Below, piece by piece: positions 1 through 11,640 of a DNA stretch of 64,000 nucleotides. Source of the stretch: Anastatus disparis (Eukaryota > Arthropoda > Insecta > Hymenoptera > Eupelmidae); contig JAFFSR010000352.1 of the NCBI GenBank assembly GCA_017163975.1, forward strand, positions 124,001 to 188,000. The letters are read 5' to 3'. How positions within the stretch are numbered: position 1 is the first letter of the stretch; each line of letters opens with the position of its first letter. Under the pieces are notes generated by a model. The model was not told the origin of the DNA and searched no databases. It worked only from the letters and a program-made list of their open reading frames with translations. The position numbers and the translations under genes are program-made.

Positions 1-941
1 AACACGTTAACACATACACATACACATACGCACATACATATACATACATACACATACACATATACACATGCAAACATATACATACACACATACACATATA
101 AATATACACATAAGCACATGAGCGTACACACAGGCACATGCACACATACGCATACACACAAACACATACAAACATACACATACACACATACGCATACACA
201 CATACACATACACATTTACAAATACATACATTCAAATACAGACGTACACTTACGTGTGTATAAGTATGCTCATATGTGTGTGTGCACACATACATATACA
301 CACATGAACATACACACAGACACATACAGACACATACAGACACATACACAGATGAGCATACGCATACACATATACGCATAATAACATACAGATACACACA
401 TACATACATACGCATATACATATACGCATACACATATACATACGCACATACACACATGCACATACACACATAAGCACATGAGCGTACACACAGGCACATG
501 CACACATACGCATACACACAAACACATACAAACATACACATGCACACACACTCGTTTACTTACACACATACATATACATATACACATACGCATACAAACA
601 TACGCATTTACGCATAAAAATACACACACTTAAATACATACACACATACTCACCTATACGTAAACACATGCACATACACATATGCACCTACACACAAATA
701 TACACTAACGCAGATACACACATACGCATTTACATATAAGAATACACACACTTGGACACAGGAACTAATAGACATACACACATCCACACATACACACATA
801 CACACATACTTATGCACATACACACATACACATACAAACATATACAGATGAGCAGACACATACACATACACAGATGAGCAGACACATACACATACACACA
901 TACACATATACAGTTACACGCATAAATACATACGCACATAC
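1..941. repeat. CA-rich minisatellite array (left block)
   Basis: Continuous ACACATACACATACGC-type sequence with almost no other content. It is not a pure dinucleotide array. It has higher-order structure: a segment of about 70 bp starting near 112 recurs almost exactly at about 472 (offset 360). A motif reading cgcatttacatataagaata followed by a cacaggaacta stretch near 727-765 recurs at about 1939 and 2190 in the right block. Long open frames on both strands (CVCVYVYVCM-like) follow from the repeat period and are not considered genes. Confidence 0.95.
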
Positions 942-1789
942 ATCAAATTTTTGCTCCGACTTTGGAAAAGCGTATCTTCTTCAATTTTCATCCTAAAAAA
1001 AATTTAAAAAAAGCATTTTAAAGTATTCGTTAAACGCCTTTTTTTAGCTTGCTTACATTTTTTTAACGATATTTAAAAAAAAATAATCGCTTCGGCAATT
1101 TTGAAATTTGTTTCAATTTTGCATTTTTCTTCAATCAGCTGTAGTTTTTTAAATAATTGAGCTAGAAAAAATTTGAAAAAAGTGTTTTTTGCAGTTGTAA
1201 AAAACACTTGAATAGCAAGTAGAAAATAATGGCTGGTGCAAAACTTTTGATTTCCATAATATAATTTTTGCAAAAAAAATCTTTTTGTTGTTTCATACTT
1301 CATTATGTTATATTATTAATAATGAATGGTTATAATTTCCTACTAAAATTAAATCACTACTTCACCAGCGATTATTTTCTACTTGTTATTCAAGTGTTTT
1401 TTACAACTGCTAAAGAATTAGATCGATAACTTTATATGCTTAAAACTTGACAAAAAATAATTAAAAATTTTTTGTAAAAATGGCTGCAAATAGCATTTTT
1501 GGAGCCCTTTCCAGATCTTTCTTCAAAACTTTTCTAGCTAAATCATTTTAAAAACTACCACTGATTGAAGAAAAATGCAAAAATGAAAAAAATTTCAAAA
1601 TGGCCAAAGCGATTATTTTTTTTTTTTAATATCGTTGAAAAAAAGTAAGTAAGCGCAAAAGAAAGCATTTAGAGAATACTTTGAAATGCTTTTTTTAAAT
1701 TTTTTCTAGGATAAAAGTTGAAGAAGATACGCTTTTTCAAAGTCGGAGCAAAAATTTGATAACCTGCTCAGAGTTATTGCCCAGTACTG
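942..1789. mobile_element. Palindromic (foldback) MITE inside the CA array
   Basis: Near-perfect long inverted repeat. The left arm begins atcaaatttttgctccgac and the right arm ends with its complement at 1760; the centre is near 1350. On the right the element appears to extend to 1789 (ending cccagtactg) followed by TA. The corresponding left terminus is missing, so the left end looks truncated by the CA array. The open frame at 1073-1303 lies in an arm and has no recognisable product. A Tc1/mariner-like origin is possible given the TA, but is not established. Confidence 0.8.
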
Positions 1790-1791
1790 TA

Positions 1792-2661
1792 CACACATGC
1801 ATTTACACATATACACATAAACACATACGCATACACACATACGCGTACATACACATACACATAAATACATATACACTACTAACATATACGAGAACACATA
1901 CATATACACACATGCACCTATACATAGATATACTCACACGCATATACGCATTTACATATAGGAATACACACACTTGCACTCAGGAACTGATTTACATACA
2001 CAAAGTTACACCTACATATACACTTATGCACATACACACACAAACATACAAACATTGACATACGCGTACACAGGCACGCGTAAACATACAAACAAACATA
2101 TACACAGATACACACACATACACTCACCTACGTACACGTACACACATATACAGGGTGACATACACATACACACACGCACATACACACATACGCATTTACA
2201 TATAGGGATACACACTTGCACACAGGAACTGATACACATACACATGAACTTATGCACATAGACACATAAACATACAAACATTGACATACACGAATACAGA
2301 TACACACATAAACATACACACATATACATACACATACAGTAACACACACACACACATACACATTAACATATACACATACACATAAACATATACACATACA
2401 TATAAACACATACACATACACATACACATAAACACATACACATACACGTATACACATACACATAAACACATACACATACTCACTTTCGTATACACACATA
2501 CACATATACACATACGCATGCTCACTTTCGTATACACACACACATACACATACTTACATTGATATGCAAGCATACTTATACACACATACACATACATACA
2601 TATAGATACACACATACACAAACACAGATACATATACACATATACAAATATACACACACAG
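1792..2661. repeat. CA-rich minisatellite array (right block)
   Basis: Continuation of the left CA-rich field after the palindromic insertion, with the same higher-order motif (cgcatttacatatagg near 1939 and 2190). It contains an internal subfield of acacatacacataaacacat repeats at 2340-2480. It ends abruptly at about 2661, where retrotransposon sequence begins. Translated frames are repetitive and not coding. Confidence 0.95.
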
Positions 2662-3475
2662 CAGGTAGGAAATTCCAAAAATGCACACCTTGAACTTGGA
2701 AGGAATTTCTTTTAATCTGAGTGCGCATAAAGGGCATTGCTAGATCCTTTGCCTCTCCCCTAGTAGCCATCCTGGGTATACATTTAGTGAAGAGACTCAC
2801 TAGATACTTCGGAGTAATTATGCACACGATTTTGTACATAAGTACAGCTAAAAAATACTGTCTCCTCGAATCAGTGTGCAGCCAACCCAACGCGGTTCTA
2901 TAAAGAGAGACATGATCATCCATTCTTGAACGCATTACATATGTCACACATGAATTTTGTAATCTCTGTATTCGTCTTCTCAACCCCTGAGGAACATCGA
3001 GCAAAACCACTGAACAATAATTAAGATGTGGGAACAGCAGGGCGATCACGAGCTGTTTACGCAGAGTCTACGTGGTGTACTGACCGAAAGACTGCAGGAC
3101 ATATAAAACTCTATTAAACTTTTTTGTAATCATATTAATATTTGGTTTCTAAGAAAGTTTAGGGTCAAGCACAACACTAAGACTCATCACAGCGTTAGAG
3201 AAAGGTATACTAATGCCTCCCTCAAGATCAATCGTCCGTGACCTACCAGTATAAAAACAATTTACAAAACAACTATTGCCCAAGACGATCGCCCTTGTTT
3301 TATCAGAATTCAAAGTGAGAGAGACACCAGCAGCCCACTCCGACACCGCTTTGGCCGCCCTCTGTAAGATTAGAATACCCTCTTCCACATTTTCGCGAGG
3401 CACCTGCGTGTAAATTTGCAGTCGTCTGCGTAGAGTAGGTGCTTGACTCAACCAGATTCGAGAGCGTCATCGGAT
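2662..3475 (-). pseudogene. 5'- and 3'-truncated non-LTR retrotransposon RT fragment
   Basis: Minus-strand remnant of the same non-LTR family found at 48.3-55.4 kb and 56.9-58.9 kb. Recognisable in order from 3475 downward are the YADD region (about 3449-3435, now frameshifted), a segment reading ILQRAAKAVSEWAAGVSLTL, the VVLDPKLS motif near 3150, and the C-terminal segment with RLQNSCVTYV, DSRRQYFLAVLMYKI and NSFQVQGVHFWN. Frameshifts separate the pieces between 3050 and 3150. The coding sequence stops in mid-domain at about 2662, directly against the CA array, so the 3' end and tail are lost. It is certainly non-functional. Confidence 0.9.
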
Positions 3476-4328
3476 ACATCGAATCATATCAGATACATCG
3501 AATAATAGCTTTGTAATAATAGAGATAATTAATAGAGATGACCAAGGTCGTAAAGATGTAAAAGTAGCTCTGTCACAATTTAGGAATTATTTTATTTTAT
3601 AAAATGTTTTGTAATAGCACTAAAGTATCCTTGAAGTTATCATACATGTTTTTGATTTATTTTTTTTTCATAGAACCCGATGGAGTTTTTTTCCTCTAAT
3701 AATAATTTGTGAATCCTTTAAGGGCAATAACTGCCACGAAACCCAGAAAATAATGGTTATTTAAATTTTATAAATCGATTTGGGGTTGTCTAAAATGACC
3801 AAGAATAACAAGATAAACTTTGTTTGCCTTTATTGAATATAAATTTTAAACCAATAAAATTACTTGCACTTCCTCCTTGAGTAAAGTCATGGTGATTTTA
3901 TCACTTTAATAATTTTTGTCAGGTTAGAAAAACTGCTTTCTAAGACTCGCAAAAAATCACAGTAAGCAAGGCTGCTAATACTTATAATTAATAAAGATAT
4001 GCTCATCATTTATATTTATATTCAAGTTATTAAAGGCACAAAATACTTTATTTCCAGCCCCACCATCGAATTTGGGTTCATTGCTTTTTTTATAGAAAAT
4101 TTACTGTAAAATAAGCTCAAAAAAGTTTTTTTCACCCTATCTCATTTAGTTTCGTTTTTAAGAAGAAATCAGTAGGATAAACTTTTAATTGATTATTTTG
4201 TTAATTTTGCTATTTTGAGATTTTTCTCGAATTTTCAGCTAATCTTTTTGAAATACTATAAGAAATTATTTTTTTATTGCTTGATTCAATAATTCATAAA
4301 TCATTAATTAATCTCCGAAAAGTTTTTT
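3476..4328. other. AT-rich non-coding stretch
   Basis: No gene, RNA or clear repeat was recognised here. It starts with a short direct repeat of atcagatacatcgaat type near 3470-3505 at the edge of the retrotransposon fragment and is otherwise unique-looking AT-rich sequence. Confidence 0.5.
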
Positions 4329-4331
4329 TTA

Positions 4332-4707
4332 AGAGATGGAGGAGGAGGTCACGTATCTCTGTCCTTTTCTAATAAAAGAATTGAGTTTTCTACAGAAATT
4401 AATAACTTTAGCAAAAAATGAAGAGAAGGCCGCATCTCGTATCAAAAAAGCAATATTTTTTTTGATAAGAAAGAATTAATTTTTAAGAAAACTTCGAAAA
4501 ACTTAAATCATAGAGGTTAGAGCGGACAATTTGGTTTTTCAAGGTTTTCTTGAGAACGAAGCAATAAAATTAATTTTATCTTATCAAAGAAAATATTGCT
4601 TTTTTTATACAAGATGCGGCTTTCTCTTCATTTTCTGCTAAAGTTATTAGCTGTTGTAAAAAAATCATTTCTTCGATTAGAAAAGGACAGAGATACGTGA
4701 CCTCCTC
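4332..4707. mobile_element. Palindromic MITE, TTA target duplication (family B)
   Basis: Inverted repeat with arms reading GAGGAGGTCACGTATCTCTG on the left and the complement ending CGTGACCTCCTC on the right, followed by TTA (4708-4710). TTA also precedes the left end (4329-4331), although about 9 extra bases (agatggag-like) sit between it and the matching TIR. It shares the TIR pattern GAGGASGT..ATCTCTNTCC and an interior segment with the MITE at 45369-45758, so both belong to one family. A 3-bp TWA duplication is typical of PIF/Harbinger (Tourist-like) elements. No coding capacity. Confidence 0.75.
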
Positions 4708-4710
4708 TTA

Positions 4711-5394
4711 ATTTTGTTTTTATTTATCAAGTCTATAATGATATAATTTTTACAAATTTAGAAAATTTTAAGAATTATTTTAAATTATATTTTTAAAATT
4801 TTTATTGATTTTTTTTAGGTTTAATTAAAAAAAAGAGTTTATTTTTTAAATTCTAACAAAATATTTATCTTGATTTAAGCTCTAAAAAGTTTTACATCGA
4901 TAGTTCATTCCATTTTGATTTTGTAAGGAAACGAGTGGCACATAGTTGTTTATGTAATATTTTATCAATTCGAATATCGCGCGTTCGCGCTTTTGGCTCG
5001 TATCATTTCGCTAAGTTACAGTCAGTTTCAGCTGATTGTATGATCAGTTTGCAGTTAGTTTGTTTATTCAAAATGCATTCAAAAAATTATTAGTAGGTTT
5101 TGTGGTTTAATTTACATCAAATTATTAATTTTTAGTAAATTACACGTTCGCGAATTATTTCGTATTTCTTTATATGTGCCTGAAATTCTACGTTTATCTA
5201 AATAGAAAGTGTATTTTAAGCGTTAAAAGCTTGAATTTACAATAAGATTACTAACTTCAAAAATTTCAAATAATCAAAGAGATACAAGAGGTAGATTTGT
5301 TAACCAACATCAAGATAGAAAACGATCTACAGGAAGATCTAAAAAGAGGCTAAGGAAATTTCTTGGTAGGAGTGAAAAAAATTCTCCTGAAGCT
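4711..5394. other. AT-rich non-coding stretch
   Basis: No recognised gene. A slightly less AT-rich patch at 4970-5060 (cgaatatcgcgcgttcgcgc) stands out but has no recognisable function. The last eight bases (5387-5394, ctgaagct) are the left target-site duplication of the following hAT-like MITE. Confidence 0.5.
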
Positions 5395-5634
5395 TAGGGA
5401 CCCTCTAGGAAGGGGCAAGAGAAAGTGCCCGCCATGTTGATCTAAACCGGAAAAAAACAAGCGAAGTGCTTATAGAAAACATCATAGAATTGTCTGCTAG
5501 GCTCTGTGGGAAATATTTACTGTTTCTTTCTAGCATACTACTTTCTTATGTAGTTTCCGGTTTAGATCTCTTGTCTGTGACAACCAATAGAAAACGCAGA
5601 ACGAGGTTTCCAATCCCTTTCTAAAGGGTCCCTA
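5395..5634. mobile_element. hAT-like MITE with 8-bp target-site duplication
   Basis: A 240-bp element with TIRs TAGGGACCCTCTAGGAAGGG (left) and the complement of TAGGGACCCTTTAGAAAGGG (right). It is flanked by an exact 8-bp direct repeat, ctgaagct, at 5387-5394 and 5635-5642. An 8-bp duplication and a YAGGG-type terminus are hallmarks of the hAT superfamily. A second, inner inverted pair (ctaaaccgg / ccggtttag) lies nearer the centre. Non-autonomous, no ORF. Confidence 0.85.
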
Positions 5635-5642
5635 CTGAAGCT

Positions 5643-6096
5643 AAGAGAAGTAGACCTTCTACTTCTTTTTCTAAACTGAAAAGAACAGAATTTTCAAGTT
5701 TCAGGGCAAAAAATAGAATTGTTGCTATTAACATTCTATTTTCTGAGTTTGAAAAAATTATGTGCTGTAATGTGTGCCATAATAAAATACAATTTATTGA
5801 ATCTTCTTTATTGAATTTATTGAATCTTCTTGTGTTAAAATGTATTTACCAAAGCTAGCTGCAAAGTCAGCGTTCAATGTTAGCAATGATCAACTTAGTG
5901 AAGTAAGTGAACAAGTGGCAGAAGAATCTGTCTGAAGCTGTTAAGAAATAACTCGATTCGATTTCACTAAATAGTGCTGATCTTGATGTAACTTTCTCAA
6001 GATGATGGAAAAATTTAACATTTAACTTGGAAATGTATCTGTCGAGTGGGTCAGGACTTCGTATGATAAAAGATGATTCAATGTTGAGTGATCAAC
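5643..6096. other. AT-rich non-coding stretch
   Basis: No gene recognised. A short direct duplication (ttattgaatcttctt) occurs around 5795-5830. Confidence 0.5.
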
Positions 6097-6099
6097 TAA

Positions 6100-6773
6100 C
6101 AAGGAGAGTACCCGACCTTCGGAAAACAGATTTGGCTAAAACTGCAGAATATGATTTTTTGATGAAAAAAAATGAACCCGTGTTTTTTCTTTTCTTTGAA
6201 TAGGCCCCATAAACGGAGATATAGACATTTTTTCGAAAATATAATGAAAAGGAGCTTTTATAAGATCTTGAATAACCAAACAACTAAGACTCTCACAAAA
6301 AAATGTATACAAAATAAAATAAAGTACAGATTAAATGCTTTAATTTAAGCTTTGTTACATTAAAAAAGCTTGTGTGGTTCAAAAGTTGTGCCTAATTGAA
6401 AATTACTACATATTTATTAATATTTTTAGCGTGTAACATATCATCAATTTTTTACGCTATTTCATTAACATATTTTAATCGCCTGTAACTTTTTAACCAC
6501 ACAAGCTTTTTTAATGTAACAAAGCTTAAATTAAAGCATTTAATCTGTACTTTATTTTATTTTGTATACATTTTTTTGTGAGAGTCTTAGTTGTTTGGTT
6601 ATTCAAGATCTTATAAAAGCTCCTTTTCATTATATTTTCGAAAAAATGTCTATATCTCCGTTTATGGGGCCTATTCAAAGAAAAGAAAAAACACGGGTCC
6701 ATTTTTTTCATCAAAAAATCATATCCTGCAGTTTTAGCCAAATCCGTTTCCCGAAGGTCGGGTACTCTCCTTG
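6100..6773. mobile_element. Long palindromic Tourist/Harbinger-like MITE (family A, copy 1)
   Basis: A 674-bp near-perfect palindrome. The left end is CAAGGAGAGTACCCGACC and the right end its complement. TAA target duplications lie at 6097-6099 and 6774-6776, within an extended C-TAA..TAA-G context. The centre is near 6435. The open frames inside (6092-6283, 6526-6741, 6562-6810) are mirror images of each other through the palindrome and do not look like genes. Three further members (12229, 17119, 36222) share termini, length (663-676 bp), palindromic design and target. Confidence 0.88.
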
Positions 6774-6776
6774 TAA

Positions 6777-8601
6777 GTCTTATTCGAAAGAGAGCACATA
6801 CTCTGAATAGAAAAGAACGAATAGCTAAGGTGGATTTCCATGCAGCGGATGCATATTAAATTCATGTAAGTGTATAATTCTAATTATTACTACATATTTA
6901 AATGTGAATTCTATTTATAAAATTTAATATTAATTAAAATATGAATTTTCAATCTCAATTTTATTTCTTAATTTTGAATTTGAATTATAAAATAAAATAT
7001 AAAATGATTACTCCATATTAAATATTATTTTTTAGTTTCAAGCTGATTCAAGGTTAGTACAAGTAATTCTAACAACCATCAGAGTAACAATTTACTATGT
7101 ATTTGTTGACTCTTACAACAAATACATAGTTTCATTGGTGACAAGGCTAAGCACTGACAAAATATTTTATAATAAAATAAATTATTATTATTGCATATTT
7201 TGATAACATATCTTTTTGCATTTTAGCTTTATCGAGTCGATAACAAGGTTCTCTTGTCTGGCATGTCTTTTTTATATTGTCAGTTGATATAAATAAGAGA
7301 TACCAGGAAAAAATGATTTTATGAAAGATGAGTATAGCATTGATAATTTTAAGATATAATAATTAAAAACTTTAAGCTGTTTTTCTCAAATATTGAATTT
7401 TTAAAATTTTAAGTGCTGTCTCGTAAGATTTGAGCTGAACCGCTCGATGGATCTGACTCTTCCAAACTTATTTAACTTGAGTATTAGCATCATCCTCACG
7501 TGACTGAAGGGTTTTGAAATCAAATGATTGAAAGTTATTAAAAAATCAAAAAATAAGGTAAAAATATTAAAATTTATTAAATAAATTGATATTTTTTGTT
7601 GATAAGTAAAAAATTTTTTGTGTTTCAGAAATTCTCTCATTCACGCGAAAATGGCAAGAATACTGAAGCTTAATGTATTTGGAAAAGTCATTTTCATCCA
7701 GCGGTCCAGCTTGAACCTTACGGGGGAGCAATTATAAGAACAAGAATTGATCAAATGATTATGGGACTATGGCTACAGCAATATAAGCTTATAGAGGCTT
7801 AAAATAAAGCTATTTTAGTCTACTTTTAAGTACCATTTTCATTTTTAAAAAATTAAATCATATCTCATTAATACATAACTTTTTTACTCGCAGGTCGAAA
7901 AGATATTTTGTGCCCTTAATTTCAATCATTGTCGCAGAGAAAAAAATATATAGAATAAGTGGTTTTTTGGTTACGTTGAGATTAGGGTATGAGTTCGGAA
8001 ACTATAAATATTATCAAATCGAATCGTAATTACTATAAGAAATAGTAAAAATATTAATTTTGAAATTTCCGATAGATGGTATTTTTCTTATCTTAACAGG
8101 GGGTACTTTTTTTATAGATAAAAATCTTTAATACTCATGAAGATAAAGAATCTTTCTATGGGTGTCAAAAATCGATGACTATTCTGAATATGACACTGGC
8201 TTTGAACTATAATCCTTGCAAACCATTTTAAAAAGGTTAACAAAGACTGTTTGAAAATACATTTTCGACCCTGGCATACATTATTTATTCTGATAGAATT
8301 TTAGTCAAATCTATTATTGGGTATTTTTCGGAGTCCCTACTTATAGATTAAGTCAAGAAGTAACGAAAAGCTATTTTTTTTAGCAACTTTTTTCCAGTCC
8401 TCTTTACGTGATTTTGGGAGTTGAAATTAAACATAAATATCAGATTCTGAATAATTTTCTTTATTGATTTCATAGTTGCAATAATTGGTGTAAAATTACG
8501 CCAATTGGTTTTCACTTGCATTGGTTTGCAATAATTTTTTTATTTTAAGAACACACATAGTATATTTCTGATTTTAAACTGTGATCTTTTTCTTTTTGTA
8601 G
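6777..8601. other. AT-rich sequence upstream of the CNOT6 exon (probable intron)
   Basis: No additional exon was recognised. It contains the perfect hairpin at 7094-7130. A pyrimidine-rich tract and AG (8588-8601) just before the exon form a good 3' splice site, so at least the right-hand part is probably intronic. Confidence 0.5.
7094..7130. repeat. Perfect 15-bp hairpin
   Basis: ACTATGTATTTGTTG (7094-7108), a 7-nt loop, then the exact complement (7116-7130). No flanking target duplication or longer element was recognised, so it could be a remnant MITE core or a chance stem. Confidence 0.6.
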
Positions 8602-8914
8602 GTATATTTACAGTAATGTGTTACAATGTCTTAAGCGATAAGTATGCTACGCGGCAAATGTATGGCTATTGTCCAAGTTGGGCCCTTGATTGGGAATACA
8701 GAAAAAAAGGTATTTTAGATGAAATTAGACATTATGCAGCTGACATAATCAGTTTGCAAGAGGTGGAGACCGATCAATTTTATAACTTTTTTCTACCTGA
8801 GCTTAAAATAGAAGGCTATAATGGAATATTTTCACCTAAATCAAGAGCTAAAACAATGGCAGAAAATGATCGGAAGTATGTTGATGGCTGCGCGATTTTT
8901 TTTAGAATTGCTAA
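8602..8914 (+). CDS. CNOT6: Exon of CCR4-NOT deadenylase catalytic subunit (CNOT6/twin), partial
   Basis: An internal exon of 313 bp encoding about 104 residues of the exonuclease-endonuclease-phosphatase (EEP) domain of the CCR4-type poly(A) nuclease, which shortens mRNA tails in the cytoplasmic CCR4-NOT complex. Recognisable motifs in order are FTVMCYNVLSDKYATRQMYG, PSWALDWEYRKK, ILDEIRHYAADIISLQEVE and PKSRAKTM, then DRKYVDGCAIFF. The Asn of CYNVL and the Glu of LQEVE correspond to metal-binding active-site residues of the family. The acceptor is tctttttgtag and the donor aa|gtatgt, so both exon edges are split codons. There is no stop in frame. Compared with the usual VLCDKY the cysteine is serine here. 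The leucine-rich repeat exons and the rest of the EEP domain were not found in the window, so the gene either has very long introns or this is an isolated exon copy. Confidence 0.9.
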
Positions 8915-10389
8915 GTATGTATCACGTTTTCAATTTTTAAATTCTTTATATAATTTAAAAATCAATATAAATTAGTAGATAATAGAAAACGTTTTGTTTT
9001 ATTCAATATCATTCATTATTATATATTTAATAGATTATATAAGATACTTTTTCATTATAATTTTAAAGCAAAGATCTTAATGCAAATAAAATTGATTTAA
9101 ATTATTGAAACGTTATTTAAGCATATTTGAAAAATTTTAATTTGTCACTCTTTTCAATTATGAAATTCAAATACGAACTACTTCTTTTAGTTCATTTTAT
9201 TACTGAAACGAACAATTGAATATCCAGAAATAAAACTTTATTCTAAATTATTCAACTTCTGTTTAAAACTACATGAATCTTAGAGCATTTTTGACAGACG
9301 CACAGGGGTTATGAAAAAGGTATCATATAAAACGTAACGAAAAAACCGTAATGGATTTGAATTATGGCGTGACATATTTCGTTACGATGTTGACATCCGA
9401 AAAAAGCACGTAGTTGAAATAAGAATTTTGTGATAAGTGATTATCATGATAAAATCAAACAAAAGATATTTTTTTCAATAAATTACTTTTTAAATAAATG
9501 TTTAATATTTCTGGGTTCTAGGTTTAAATCCCGCTCTCGACAGCTGATTGATTCAAGCACCACTGCACGTTACATGTGCTTTGTTCACAAACACACTTAC
9601 GAGCTCTGTCACTGATTAGCATAGCAAAAATTTTCGTGAGATAATTTGAGTCGACCTCTCAGAATTGGCTCAAAATTAAATCACTTATTCTGTACCTTGT
9701 ACTGAATCAATTGACAAATTTTTAGCTAAAAATATAAAATACAGCCATAGTTATAGGCTGTTGAATAAGCGAGATTTGAAAAATACATTTTTTCGATAAT
9801 TTCTTTTCGGACTTTAATTATTCTAAAAAAAAATTATTAAAAATCAAAATTTCCCGCTTTTTTTTTAATAGCGCTACTTATTTTAAATCAAATTTATATC
9901 TACTATGAAAAAATCGACTTTTTTTCAGAAACTTGCATTTTCGAAGCAGTGTTTTATCTTTTTATTAAAATTTTGATTCGCCATCGTAAAGAATGGAAAA
10001 TTTTACAAACAAAATAATATTAAAAAAAAGGGGGTCGGATTGGAATTTGACATCTATAAAATAACTTTCAAAAGTTGAGCACCTACGAAATCTCAATTTT
10101 TCGATGAAATATTTATTTTTATCTTTAGTTTTAACTGAACAATAGCTAATTTGTAATCATCACGTAAAATTATTTATAAGGGTCTATTTTTAACTATATT
10201 TTCTTATAACAAATAATATTTTTCTATCCATGATACAAGGAAAGTAAAATGTTAATATTAAAGTTTTAATTTTTCAAATTAGATTCTAATTTTATCACTT
10301 TGATTTTAATTCGAAACAGCTTTTACAATAAGATGTTTGTTGATCATGTCTGGTATAAAGATTTGATAATTTAAAGTACCTTTAATTAT
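8915..10389. other. AT-rich sequence downstream of the CNOT6 exon (probable intron)
   Basis: It begins with the 5' splice site of the exon. I looked for the next CNOT6 exon (expected to encode a segment ending near MPKDNIGLA) and did not find it. A tRNA B-box-like run (ggtttaaatcccgc) occurs near 9520 without a matching A box. No other feature recognised. Confidence 0.4.
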
Positions 10390-11640
10390 TTTCAGAGATG
10401 AATATTTTGTTTCAAGAAAATTAGAGTACATTGAATATTCATCTTTCGGCACAAAAATTATTTCGATATTTTTGATTGTATCTTTGCCCGCTCATACGAA
10501 GCTGGAAAATCTAAAATTGTTTAATTTTTCAAACATGCTCTTGATGCATTACACTTAATTGTTGTTCCTGACCCGTCACAAGGTCCCTTGCTATGAACAG
10601 TAGCAAAAAAGCGCCACTCCGCATAAATATCAATATTTTCGTAACGTAGTAATAAATTTTTGAAGGCTTTTCTATTTTTAAAGTATTGTGGAACGCAATC
10701 AGAAAAAATTAAAAATTTTTCAATATTCGAGAATTTGTTTTTTGAATAATTAAGTAGCTTTGTTTGAAACATGTACACTGAAACTGTATCATGTGTAAGA
10801 TGAATGTGTCAAGAGGAAAACTAAGCTTATAGTTTTAAATTCATTATTTTGTTTGTAATAATTAATTATTGGAAATACTGTGAACTGATTGTTATCCCAA
10901 TAAAATGCCTGAGCTATTTTTTGACAAATAAAGACATAATTAACCGTGTGATAACAATAGCGATAATCATGTGGTAACAATTTTTCTTAGCGGTAAATTA
11001 AACACTGTGTAAACAAGGCACTTCCAGTAATGTACAGCGTTTTTCAATACTCCAAAATTTATACGAAATTTCAGTTACTAATACATTTTTAAATACTTGC
11101 TGCAATTGTTTCTCAGAATCGTCGGTAAATGGACATTTTTTACATTTTTGATAATAACACTTCTATAGGAAAGAGCACACAGGTTGCTTCAGTAACTTTT
11201 TATACATTGATTTTTTGTCACCTTTACTGTCAACCCATTTATGATTATCAAGCAACATGGCTTATTTATTTTCTAAAAATAAATATTTTAAATGACAAAA
11301 AAAAGAATATTTTTTTTTGTTTCAAATAATTTCTATGAACCCTTAAATGGTATACTAGATTTTTAAATAATGTTCTATTCAAACGAATTTGAAAAATTTT
11401 TAACTTCAGTATATAAGATAAGTGAATTTTGAGAAACTTTTTACTTCCTGGTATTTATTTAAAATTTTGATGATATGTACAAACACACCCGGTGTGCGTG
11501 TCATTGCTTCCAGCCAAACGCAATGTTGTGGTCTTAAAAGAGTGAATATTGTTAAATCAATTTTATGATCAGGATACTCTTTTTTGAATTTTTCAAAAAG
11601 TTCTTTTGAAGGGTATAGCCGGGTAAGGATATGAAAATTG
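10390..11640 (-). pseudogene. Decayed transposon-associated ORF (HFFATxHGKGPCDG-type family)
   Basis: Read on the minus strand, several frames in the right order give motifs of a multicopy protein family I know from insect and cnidarian genomes but cannot name: FEKFKKEYPDHKI and LRPQHCVWLEA (11600-11500), KNVLVTEISYKFWS (about 11090-11050), AQAFYWDNNQFTVFPIINYY (about 10910-10850), LTHDTVSVY, KFLIFSDC, then EWRFFATVHSKGPCDGSGTT (about 10615-10555), and ASYERAK near 10500. Stops and frameshifts separate the blocks, so it is a pseudogene. The family is probably mobile-element-encoded; that is an inference from its multicopy nature. It is antisense to the CNOT6 exon and could sit in an intron of that gene. 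Confidence 0.6.

Noticed and set aside
7..2541. Several long open frames on both strands of the CA-rich blocks
   Set aside because: They read CVCVYVYV or HIHTYTYT patterns set by the repeat and exist on both strands; no gene.
6092..6810. Mirror-image open frames in the palindrome
   Set aside because: Both arms encode the same peptide on opposite strands, as expected from a palindrome and not from a gene.
9510..9540. tRNA or SINE signal (ggttctaggtttaaatcccg)
   Set aside because: Only a weak B-box-like string, no A box at the proper distance.
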